NCBI GenBank assembly: GCA_943325355.2
Contig: CALPPA020000108.1
Coordinates: 1 to 6,247 of the forward strand
Source: Klebsiella pneumoniae
GTDB taxonomy: Bacteria > Bacteroidota > Bacteroidia > Flavobacteriales > Flavobacteriaceae
Length of the DNA: 6,247 bases
Direction of reading: 5' to 3'
Shown here piece after piece: positions 1 through 5,572 of the stretch. The number at the start of each line of letters is the position of its first letter. Within the stretch, counting starts at the first letter, position 1. The notes below the pieces were generated by a model. That model was not told the origin of the DNA. It saw nothing but the letters and a program-made list of their open reading frames with translations, and did no database searches. The position numbers and the translations under genes are program-made.

Positions 1-118
1 CTAAACTTTGAAGAACACGAGTCAAATTTTCATCCGACTGTATATTAGCAATACTATCGTACAAAAATGCTGTATCAACTTCAGTTTGTAATTGCCCTTT
101 TAATTTATTTAAATCCAT
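1..118 (-). CDS. Ferritin-like / VIT1-CCC1 transporter family protein, N-terminal fragment
   Basis: The gene starts with ATG at 118-116 and runs off the left edge, so only 39 codons are visible. The visible peptide begins MDLNKLKGQLQTEVDTAFLY and continues as an acidic amphipathic helix. The 'QTEVD-xx-FLY' pattern, with Glu13 as a possible metal ligand, resembles the first helix of the rubrerythrin/ferritin-like domain. In Bacteroidota that domain is often fused in front of a VIT1/CCC1 membrane domain that moves Fe2+ or Mn2+; this family link is from memory. The transporter part would lie outside the window, so a stand-alone rubrerythrin-like protein is also possible. The gene follows the histidine kinase by 66 nt in the same direction. 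It has its own candidate promoter and a tandem TTAAG operator just upstream, so it could be read from the operon, from its own promoter, or both. The frame, start and direction are clear; the family call is moderate. Confidence 0.66.
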   Translation of the reverse strand, partial: MDLNKLKGQLQTEVDTAFLYDSIANIQSDENLTRVLQSL

Positions 119-132
119 AACTACATTTTTAA

Positions 133-149
133 CAAAGCTAACAAATTTA
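133..149 (-). promoter_or_regulatory. Candidate Bacteroidota -7 promoter elements for the ferritin-like/VIT gene
   Basis: Reading the minus strand, two exact matches to the Bacteroidota -7 consensus TAnnTTTG occur close together: TAAATTTG (149-142) and TAGCTTTG (140-133). Neither has a convincing -33 TTG at the usual spacing. For TAGCTTTG, the tandem operator at 178-162 ends 21 nt upstream, close to where a -33 element would sit, which fits an activator-dependent promoter with a very short leader before the ATG at 118. For TAAATTTG the operator would cover the -33 region, which would fit repression. The motif is short and AT-rich, so chance matches are common. Confidence 0.45.
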
Positions 150-161
150 AACTGACATCCG

Positions 162-178
162 CTTAAGAATAACTTAAG
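162..178 (-). promoter_or_regulatory. Tandem operator CTTAAG-N5-CTTAAG (PmrA-box-like)
   Basis: CTTAAG occurs at 162-167 and again at 173-178, exactly 11 bp apart, between the kinase stop and the next gene. OmpR-family response regulators bind as dimers to direct repeats with about 11-bp spacing, and the known PmrA/BasR box has this form (YTTAAK-N5-YTTAAK). CTTAAG is its own reverse complement, so the site cannot be oriented by itself and is also an inverted repeat. A similar tandem site lies upstream of the operon (5482-5498), and the operon encodes an OmpR-type regulator. Binding by that regulator is inferred. Confidence 0.62.
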
Positions 179-184
179 TTGCGC

Positions 185-1564
185 TTAGTAAAAACTCAAA
201 ATTACAGAAGTTCCTTTGTCATAATCGCTTTGGATTTCGAGTTGTATGTCCAGCAATTCCGACAATCGTTTCACGATGGAAAGCCCTAATCCAGAACCCT
301 TTATTTCAGGATGATTCGTTGGATTTGATCGATAAAAAGGATTTAAAATTTTATCCAAATCTTCTTTTTTTATCCCAATCCCGTTATCAGAAATGGTACA
401 GTTCGTGATATTGCCTTTTTGGGAGAGTGTTATAAAAATTTCGCCATTTTCATTAGAATATTTAATGGCGTTACTTATAATGTTGCTAATAATGATAGAT
501 ACTAAATAATTATCGGATTCAATGTAATACTCTTTTGAAAAAGTATGGTTTATGCTAATTTTTTTAGTATTCATTTTCAAGGAATATCGCGTGAGAATAT
601 CTAAAATCAATGCATTCAAATACACTTTTTCGGTTTTCAAACTTTGAATTTGGTTTTCGAATCGAGCCAAAAGCAACAATTGATCTACCAGATTATTCAA
701 TCGATTGACTTCGGATATGCCGTATTTTATTTTGTCTTCATATTCCTCCTGGGTTCTCGGCTTTCTAATCAGGACTTCTAATGTTCCTTTTAGAACGGTC
801 AACGGAGTTCTTAATTCGTGTGATGCATCCGAAGTGAATTGTTTTTCTCGTTCAACAGCATTTTCAATGCGATCCAATAAATCGTTGATGGTTTTAGAAA
901 GCACATACAATTCGTCTTTATTTTGTGGCAAATCGATACGTTCTTTCAGATTATCTTTTGTAATTCTGCTTGAAGTTTCCGTAATAAGGGTCACGGGCTT
1001 GATACTTCTTCCTGCTATCAATCGAGCAATTAAGAAAAGAACAAACAATATTAACGGTAATGTAATTAAGAATGTGTCTTGCAAATTTTCTAAAATCATC
1101 GTCGCATCATCTAAAGACATAGCTATAAACAAAAATCCTATAACTTTATTTTTGTCCAAAAGAGGCACTTGAATTTGCCTGATAGGTTTTTTATTCAAGT
1201 AAGTATCGATGAATTTATTGTTTAAAGTAGCATCATACTTTTTGAGTTGCAGGCCTTTTAGATTGGGAGATTTGTCTATCAATTGGTTGTTAATGTCAAA
1301 AAACTGGACAAAAACTGGATTCACGTTAACTGTATTGTGCTCGCGGGCTCGCCATTGATCCACCTGAATCAAATACGTATTATTATGATCAATTTCAATC
1401 TCTTTTAAATGTTTTGCCACTTCATCCATAATATCATCATTGATGTGTGCGTTTACGCTGTGATTAATGATATTATAAATCACGAAAAACACAACCGAAA
1501 TCAATAAACCGGTGCTTATGATATAATGAAAAGCGATTCTATTTTTAAAAGAAAAAGAAAACAT
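185..1564 (-). CDS. Sensor histidine kinase, HAMP-HisKA-HATPase type
   Basis: This is a complete 459-residue inner-membrane sensor kinase starting at ATG 1564. A first membrane helix lies at about 14-33, followed by a periplasmic sensor of roughly 130 residues, a second helix at about 165-184 and a HAMP linker at about 185-237. The phosphoacceptor is His249 in SHELRTPL (248-255). The ATP-binding domain has the N box (NIISNAIKYS, 361-370), G1 box (DNGIGI, 393-398) and G2 box (GSGLGLSI, 423-430), so it should be active. The start of the sensor (35-60) is rich in His, Asp and Glu (His35, His40, Asp43, Asp44, Asp47, Glu48, His52, Glu55, Glu57, Asp59, His60), which could bind a metal. It follows the response regulator after 4 nt and is its evident partner. 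It is the last gene of the operon. The signal it senses is unknown. Confidence 0.96.
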   Translation of the reverse strand: MFSFSFKNRIAFHYIISTGLLISVVFFVIYNIINHSVNAHINDDIMDEVAKHLKEIEIDHNNTYLIQVDQWRAREHNTVNVNPVFVQFFDINNQLIDKSPNLKGLQLKKYDATLNNKFIDTYLNKKPIRQIQVPLLDKNKVIGFLFIAMSLDDATMILENLQDTFLITLPLILFVLFLIARLIAGRSIKPVTLITETSSRITKDNLKERIDLPQNKDELYVLSKTINDLLDRIENAVEREKQFTSDASHELRTPLTVLKGTLEVLIRKPRTQEEYEDKIKYGISEVNRLNNLVDQLLLLARFENQIQSLKTEKVYLNALILDILTRYSLKMNTKKISINHTFSKEYYIESDNYLVSIIISNIISNAIKYSNENGEIFITLSQKGNITNCTISDNGIGIKKEDLDKILNPFYRSNPTNHPEIKGSGLGLSIVKRLSELLDIQLEIQSDYDKGTSVILSFY

Positions 1565-1568
1565 ATAA

Positions 1569-2237
1569 TTAGTTTAAATCGTTCGCAATATAGCCAACTC
1601 CACGAATCGTTTTGATAAGATCTTGTTCTTTGTTAAGATTGAGTTTTTTGCGAATGGCATTTATGAAAACATCAATAACTCCGGTATCATACTCAAAATG
1701 AATGTCCCAAACATCTTCGATAATCTGAGTTCGGGTACAAACTTTAGCTTTGTTTTTTATTAAATAAGCCAATAACTCATATTCTCTTTGAGTGAGCGCT
1801 ATTTCCTGATTGTCAACAAGTACTTGATATTTAGATTGAATGATTTGGATGTTACCCAGAAAAAGAACATCGTCTAAACTGACATTTCTGAAATGTATTT
1901 TTATCCGTTCCAGCAATTCATCGAAACTAAATGGTTTTTTGATATAATCGTTGGCGCCGGCTTTAAGACCTTCGATGGTTTCTTGAACGGTGTCTTTGGC
2001 GGTCAAAAAAATTATAGGAGTTATTGTATCGGTTTTTCGTATGGATTTGCAAACTTCAATTCCGGTCATTTTTGGTAAAATCCAATCGAGAAGGATGAGA
2101 TTTACTTTTTGACTTAAAGCCAATTCAAGGCCTGTTTTTCCGTCATTGGCCACTAAAATGACATACCCTTCTTCTTCCAAACCTTGTTTGAGAAAATTGG
2201 CAATTCCTGCTTCGTCTTCAACTATTAGAATTTTCAT
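1569..2237 (-). CDS. OmpR/PhoB-family response regulator
   Basis: This is a complete 222-residue cytoplasmic transcription factor starting at ATG 2237. The receiver domain (about 1-115) has the acidic pocket Glu7/Asp8, phosphoacceptor Asp51 in LLDWILP, Thr79, Tyr98 and Lys101 in the DYIKKPF motif. The C-terminal winged-helix DNA-binding domain (about 125-220) shows the usual pattern: LTQREYELL, then the recognition-helix region VIDVFINAIRKKL, then the wing IRGVGYI. It lies 2 nt after the DUF3570 gene and 4 nt before the kinase, so it is translated as part of the operon and paired with that kinase. Regulators of this family bind direct repeats with about 11-bp spacing. Such repeats occur upstream of the operon (5482-5498) and of the next gene (162-178), so autoregulation plus control of the metal-handling gene is the simplest inference. 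Confidence 0.96.
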   Translation of the reverse strand: MKILIVEDEAGIANFLKQGLEEEGYVILVANDGKTGLELALSQKVNLILLDWILPKMTGIEVCKSIRKTDTITPIIFLTAKDTVQETIEGLKAGANDYIKKPFSFDELLERIKIHFRNVSLDDVLFLGNIQIIQSKYQVLVDNQEIALTQREYELLAYLIKNKAKVCTRTQIIEDVWDIHFEYDTGVIDVFINAIRKKLNLNKEQDLIKTIRGVGYIANDLN

Positions 2238-2239
2238 AA

Positions 2240-3694
2240 CTATTGCATTATAAACTTGAATCCAATGGTAGCAATGTTCGCCGTTAGATTATCACTTCGT
2301 TGGTAATGATTGAATCTAAAATCGACGTTCTTCAAACCAAATTTCCAAATTTTGGCTCCAGTAAAAATATCAGTATAAGTCACTCCAAAACCATATTGAT
2401 TGGAATCAAAGGTACTTAAATCTGCGTCAGATGTATAATATTTTTCAGTCGAAAGATGCATTTCGTAAGGAGCATAATATTGGGATTGAGTTTGAGTATA
2501 ATAACGATACAAAGGAAAAACAGTAAATCTATCGGACACTTTAATTGGTAATTCGAAATTTATAGTATGGGACTGAATATTCCAATTATCCGAATAATAA
2601 CGATAGTAGGAACGCAAAACAAATCGTTCGTTGATGTAATAATTTAATCGGGCTCCAATAGGCATTTTAAACCTACTGTCGGGCAATCTTTCGATATCGT
2701 CTGCTAATTTATAGACTCCCACATTGGATTCACTTTCGTATTCAGGAATGTATTGCGCTTGACCAATATAATAATTGGCTTTGTCCGAAAAATAAATTCG
2801 GTGATAAGGTGAGGACAATAATCCTTGTTGTTGTAAAACATCAAAGAACAAAGAAACTTGTAATTTCTTTGAAAGAACTTGAGAAAACCCAAAAGAAGCT
2901 GAATACGAATTTCTATTCACTGCGCTAATGGTCTCAAAAGCAGAAGGAATATAATTAGTGGTAGCTTGTCCATTTTGATCCAAAACGGTTACTCCACTAA
3001 AATAACCTTGGTTTAAGAAATCATTTCCATATTTAGAATATTCGTGTAATTCTGTGGGATAAATTGGCCTCCATTGATCCAAATAAACATTGGCTTTTAG
3101 ACTTAATTCCGTGTTTTTATCATTAAAAAGATTGGCAATTCCACCTCCAAAACCAACAGAAGTATAATCGTATTCATTAGAAAAAGAAACATCAGCATTC
3201 CAAATAAAATTCCGAGAATCACTACTGTGTGCATAATTCACCGTTATTGCGGTCAATTCATCGTTTTTTGATGCGCCTGACGATGCTTGCCAAGGAGTCC
3301 CATAAGGTGAACTTGCTGGAGCTGCCGCAAATGAACCTACTTTGTCATCGTCACCATCATCATCTCCCCCACCTGAAGCACCTGTGGCGTTGAACGGATT
3401 GATATTGCTAGATGAAGCTGATGAATAGGCAGAAATACCCAAGTCTACCGTTAAAACTGAATCATCGTTTAAAGGCATCGCTATAACTATATTTGAGGCT
3501 ACATCTGTTAGTTTTTCAGAGCCAATTCCTCCAGAAACAGCTGATTTAGACCCATCTTGATTGTAATAACTCAGCAAAAAATCAACTTCGGTACTTTCTA
3601 AAACTCTTTTTTTAAACTCTTTTCCATCAGTGCCTTCTTGGGAAAAGGCATTGAATCCAAGTAGTATAAAAAGTAATATAATTTTAATTTTCAT
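2240..3694 (-). CDS. DUF3570 family predicted outer-membrane beta-barrel protein
   Basis: The product is 484 residues from ATG 3694. The reading frame stays open to a TTG at 3700, but the in-frame ATG two codons later opens a normal signal peptide (MKIKIILLFILLGFNAFS|Q), so ATG is the likely start. After the signal comes a region with the DUF3570-like segment 'RVLESTEVDFLLSYYNQDG'. A low-complexity Gly/Ser/Asp segment follows at about 92-145. The remainder (about 148-484) alternates aromatic and polar residues in repeated strands (for example 'YYINERFVLRSYYRYY' and 'FPLYRYYTQTQSQYY'), as in an outer-membrane barrel, and ends in 'IGFKFIMQ'. Two ApbE-target-like motifs stand out, TGAS (104-107) and SGAS (139-142), plus an acidic run DDDGDDD (111-117). 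It follows the DUF4266 gene by 40 nt and precedes the regulator by 2 nt. The function of DUF3570 is not established. The family call is from overall resemblance. Confidence 0.85.
   Translation of the reverse strand: MKIKIILLFILLGFNAFSQEGTDGKEFKKRVLESTEVDFLLSYYNQDGSKSAVSGGIGSEKLTDVASNIVIAMPLNDDSVLTVDLGISAYSSASSSNINPFNATGASGGGDDDGDDDKVGSFAAAPASSPYGTPWQASSGASKNDELTAITVNYAHSSDSRNFIWNADVSFSNEYDYTSVGFGGGIANLFNDKNTELSLKANVYLDQWRPIYPTELHEYSKYGNDFLNQGYFSGVTVLDQNGQATTNYIPSAFETISAVNRNSYSASFGFSQVLSKKLQVSLFFDVLQQQGLLSSPYHRIYFSDKANYYIGQAQYIPEYESESNVGVYKLADDIERLPDSRFKMPIGARLNYYINERFVLRSYYRYYSDNWNIQSHTINFELPIKVSDRFTVFPLYRYYTQTQSQYYAPYEMHLSTEKYYTSDADLSTFDSNQYGFGVTYTDIFTGAKIWKFGLKNVDFRFNHYQRSDNLTANIATIGFKFIMQ
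3269..3280 (-). other. SGAS motif in the DUF3570 protein, possible flavinylation site
   Basis: These four codons encode Ser-Gly-Ala-Ser (residues 139-142) in 'WQASSGASKNDE'. ApbE attaches FMN to the last Ser/Thr of a D-x-x-(S/T)-G-A-(S/T) type motif, and apbE is two genes upstream in this operon. The Asp normally three residues before the first Ser/Thr is missing (Gln here), so the match is to the core only. A second core match, TGAS, is encoded at 3374-3385 (residues 104-107), also without the Asp. Both lie in a flexible Gly/Ser-rich segment before the barrel. Modification is inferred. Confidence 0.3.
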
Positions 3695-3734
3695 AAACAA
3701 TATCTTCTAAAACAGCATTAAACTTTTATTGAAA

Positions 3735-3947
3735 TTAGTTGCAACCGCAACCTCCTCCAGATTTTCCTCCATTGGCTCCAGCCGCAGCCTCTCTGTAAAC
3801 CTGAAAAGCAGTTTCATATCGCTCCGATGTCCTTGCTGAAAGTTTCATGTCAGGATCATTTATAGCCACTTTTTCATATTCTTTTACTGTATTACAAGAC
3901 TGAAGTACAAGTACAAGTAACAATCCCAAAATTATTTTTTTTATCAT
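3735..3947 (-). CDS. DUF4266 family small lipoprotein with Cys-Gly-Cys-Asn C-terminus
   Basis: This 70-residue precursor starts at ATG 3947. It has a lipoprotein signal peptide with lipobox LQSC (15-18), so Cys18 would be lipidated and the mature protein would be about 53 residues, probably in the outer membrane facing the periplasm. The mature part has a short polar segment (about 19-54) and then a flexible Ala/Gly tail ending GGKSGGGCGCN, with Cys67 and Cys69 in a CxC arrangement. This agrees with what I recall of DUF4266. Its start is 1 nt after the apbE stop, so the two are probably translationally linked. A CxC tail beside a secreted thioredoxin-like protein suggests a redox-active or metal-binding end, or a site of covalent modification. 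The function is unknown. Confidence in the gene is high and in the role low. Confidence 0.88.
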   Translation of the reverse strand: MIKKIILGLLLVLVLQSCNTVKEYEKVAINDPDMKLSARTSERYETAFQVYREAAAGANGGKSGGGCGCN

Positions 3948-3948
3948 T

Positions 3949-4932
3949 TTATTGGTATTTTTTGATGTCTATTCCTTTTGATGAATGAATTTTCCCTTTG
4001 TCGTCTACAATGATGCATTCAATTCCTTTTAATTGATTAACTAAATCTAATCCAACATCAACTCCAAGAACAAAAATTCCAGTTGCCAATGCGTCTGCGA
4101 TTTCAGTTTGTTTAGCAAAAACCGAAACGCTGACAACACCTTGGGCAGGATAACCGGTTCGTGGATCGATAATGTGTGAATACCGAATGCCATTAAAAAC
4201 CACGTATTTTTCATAACTCCCCGACGTTTCTACTGCATTATTTTCGAGTGGAAAAGTGGTGAAAATTTTATTCTTGTTCAATGGATTCACTATTCCCACA
4301 GTCCAAGGTTTTCCGTCAGGTTGTTTTCCCCAAGCATTGATGTCACCAGAAACATTTACGATTCCTGAAGTACATCCTTTAGAAAAAAGTAATTCTTTGA
4401 CTTTGTCGGCAATATAACCTTGGCCAATGCCACCAAGTCCTAATTTCATTCCTACGTTTTTGAGGAAAATAGTTTGTTCTTTTGGGTCAAGAATAATATT
4501 CTTGTATCCAATTTTTGAAACTGATTTTTTAATAGCTTCTTCGGTTGGCATTACTTTCATACTACCGTCGAATTTCCAAATTTTATCCATTGATGCATAC
4601 GAAATATCAAAAGCACCCGAAGTAATTTGTGAAACTTTAATGGCTCTTTCTACCAATTCATATACTTCTTTATCCACTTTAACAGCTTTGATTCCCGCAT
4701 TTTGGTTGACTTGAGATATTTGCGTAGTAGGAATCCAATCTGAAATTAAGTTTTCAACACGTTTTACTTCGGCGATAGCCAAATCGATATAATAATTACC
4801 ATCAACAGTATCTTTGGCAACAACAGTCATTTCTAATGGACTACCCAACATCGATAGTTTTCTCTTGTGCGTGATTTGCCCAAAAGAGACAAATACAAAG
4901 CTTAAAAAAAATAAGGTTATGGCTTTTTTCAT
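3949..4932 (-). CDS. apbE: FAD:protein FMN transferase (ApbE), exported
   Basis: This complete 327-residue ApbE uses FAD to attach FMN covalently to Ser or Thr of target proteins outside the cytoplasm, in a Mg2+-dependent reaction. The signal peptide (1-18, SFG|Q) has no lipobox Cys, so the enzyme is probably soluble in the periplasm. Family motifs appear in order: SGAFDIS (105-111), LGGIGQGYIADK (166-177), NVSGDINAWG (193-202), ETSGSYE (235-241), HIIDPRTGYP (253-262) and DALATGIFVLG (280-290), where Asp280 and Thr284 correspond to known Mg2+ ligands. Length is normal and no key motif is missing. The start ATG (4932-4930) overlaps the thioredoxin stop as ATGA, and DUF4266 begins 1 nt after its stop. 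No NqrC/RnfG-like FMN-binding domain protein is encoded in the window. The targets may therefore be the neighbouring DUF3570 or DUF4266 proteins, or proteins encoded elsewhere. Confidence 0.95.
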   Translation of the reverse strand: MKKAITLFFLSFVFVSFGQITHKRKLSMLGSPLEMTVVAKDTVDGNYYIDLAIAEVKRVENLISDWIPTTQISQVNQNAGIKAVKVDKEVYELVERAIKVSQITSGAFDISYASMDKIWKFDGSMKVMPTEEAIKKSVSKIGYKNIILDPKEQTIFLKNVGMKLGLGGIGQGYIADKVKELLFSKGCTSGIVNVSGDINAWGKQPDGKPWTVGIVNPLNKNKIFTTFPLENNAVETSGSYEKYVVFNGIRYSHIIDPRTGYPAQGVVSVSVFAKQTEIADALATGIFVLGVDVGLDLVNQLKGIECIIVDDKGKIHSSKGIDIKKYQ

Positions 4933-5366
4933 TTTTTTTCCAATGAATGAATGAGTTGAATATAATCAGTTGCCGAAATGTTTTTAAAACCCGTCATCCC
5001 GATAACCTTCCCGGTTTTATCCAAAAGAATCACTAATGGGAAACTGCCATTTTTATTGTATTTTTCGGCAAGTTTATTATTACTTTCGGTGAGTTCGGGA
5101 GACAATTGATTCGCTTTTTTCTTTGGAAAATCTGCTTTATATATTACCCAATTCTTTTCAGATTCTGATTTAAAAGCTTCTGATTTCCATACTACATTGT
5201 CTAATTTTATACAAGGTGCACACCAATCTGAGCCTGAAAACACTAGAAGAATATTTTTATTATCCTTTAAAGCATACTGCTTTGCATCTTCAAAGTTGGT
5301 GTTCCAATTTTGAGAATAACTCAAAGAACTAATAAAAACAAACAGGTAAATAATTATTTTTTTCAT
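4929..5366 (-). CDS. Secreted thioredoxin-like protein with WCAPC active site
   Basis: This 145-residue protein starts at ATG 5366 and is the first gene of the operon. A signal peptide (MKKIIIYLFVFISSLSYS|Q, cleavage after residue 18) sends it to the periplasm. A single thioredoxin fold follows. The active site is WCAPC (Cys49 and Cys52) in 'SGSDWCAPC', as in Thioredoxin_7/DsbD C-terminal-like proteins. The cis-proline is Pro110 in SFP, and the strand 'LVILLDKTGKVIG' follows. It probably reduces or exchanges disulfides in the periplasm. The CxC tail of the DUF4266 lipoprotein is an attractive partner. Its stop overlaps the apbE start by 4 nt, so the two are translationally coupled. The 206-nt region upstream holds the operon promoter and a tandem operator. 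Confidence 0.93.
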   Translation of the reverse strand: MKKIIIYLFVFISSLSYSQNWNTNFEDAKQYALKDNKNILLVFSGSDWCAPCIKLDNVVWKSEAFKSESEKNWVIYKADFPKKKANQLSPELTESNNKLAEKYNKNGSFPLVILLDKTGKVIGMTGFKNISATDYIQLIHSLEKK

Positions 5367-5389
5367 TTTCGAAATTTTAAATTTATAAC

Positions 5390-5403
5390 TACTTATAGAA
5401 GTA
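5390..5403 (-). promoter_or_regulatory. Small inverted repeat in the operon leader
   Basis: TACTT (5390-5394) and AAGTA (5399-5403) are separated by 4 nt and could form a five-pair hairpin in the untranslated leader, about 24 nt before the thioredoxin start. It is short and AT-rich, so it could be chance. It has no U-tract, so it is not a terminator. Confidence 0.2.
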
Positions 5404-5436
5404 ATATTCTAATTATTAAGTATGCTATCGAAAACG

Positions 5437-5444
5437 CAAAATTA
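5437..5444 (-). promoter_or_regulatory. Candidate -7 element of the thioredoxin-apbE operon promoter
   Basis: On the minus strand, 5444-5437 reads TAATTTTG, an exact match to the Bacteroidota consensus TAnnTTTG and the only exact match I see in the 206-nt intergenic region. No clear -33 TTG lies 19-21 nt upstream, where the sequence is just T/A-rich. This is typical of promoters needing an activator. The tandem operator (5498-5482) ends 37 nt upstream. Transcription would begin near 5430, giving a leader of about 65 nt. A weaker candidate, TACTTTAT, lies closer to the operator. Confidence 0.5.
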
Positions 5445-5481
5445 TTGCATAAAGTATCTTTTAAAATTCTAATCCTCGAGA

Positions 5482-5498
5482 ATTAAGTCAATATTAAG
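5482..5498 (-). promoter_or_regulatory. Tandem operator CTTAAT-N5-CTTAAT (PmrA-box-like) upstream of the operon
   Basis: On the minus strand, CTTAAT occurs at 5498-5493 and 5487-5482, exactly 11 bp apart and separated by ATTGA. This is the spacing of OmpR-family operators and fits the PmrA/BasR box form YTTAAK-N5-YTTAAK. It lies upstream of the candidate -7 element and so could be an activation site. The operon's own last two genes are an OmpR-type regulator and its kinase, so positive autoregulation is the natural reading. A lone CTTAAT half-site also occurs at 5420-5415, downstream of the -7 element. The site is seen in the sequence; binding is inferred. Confidence 0.62.
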
Positions 5499-5572
5499 AT
5501 TGAAATAATGTATTTGAAAATTTAGGTTTAGTCAATATGGTTCTAAAAATGCAATTTCACATAATTTTAAAG

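Noticed and set aside
162..178. CTTAAG-N5-CTTAAG read as a terminator hairpin after the kinase gene
   Set aside because: The stem would be six AT-rich pairs with a 5-nt loop and no following U-tract. The tandem spacing and its counterpart at 5482-5498 fit an operator better.
705..1172. Plus-strand open frame of 155 codons
   Set aside because: It lies entirely antisense to the kinase gene, whose HAMP, phosphoacceptor and sensor motifs are clear; the translated product has no recognisable domain.
1893..2078. Plus-strand open frame of 61 codons
   Set aside because: It is antisense to the receiver domain of the response regulator and has no family resemblance.
2704..2892. Minus-strand open frame of 62 codons in another frame
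   Set aside because: It lies inside the DUF3570 gene in a different frame and is a shadow of it.
3695..3734. Internal promoter between the DUF4266 and DUF3570 genes
   Set aside because: The 40-nt gap has no TAnnTTTG match and no TTAAG repeat on the minus strand, so read-through is more likely.
4427..4714. Plus-strand open frame of 95 codons
   Set aside because: It is antisense to apbE, which has its full motif set; the frame looks like a by-product of codon use.
5486..5503. Sigma70-type promoter built on TTGACT inside the operator spacer
   Set aside because: No -10 element lies at the right spacing, and the Bacteroidota primary sigma factor does not use this consensus.
5367..5572. Riboswitch (FMN, TPP or cobalamin) in the leader, suggested by the adjacent apbE gene
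   Set aside because: The leader downstream of the -7 element is only about 65 nt and AT-rich. I see no conserved riboswitch core or long pairing elements.
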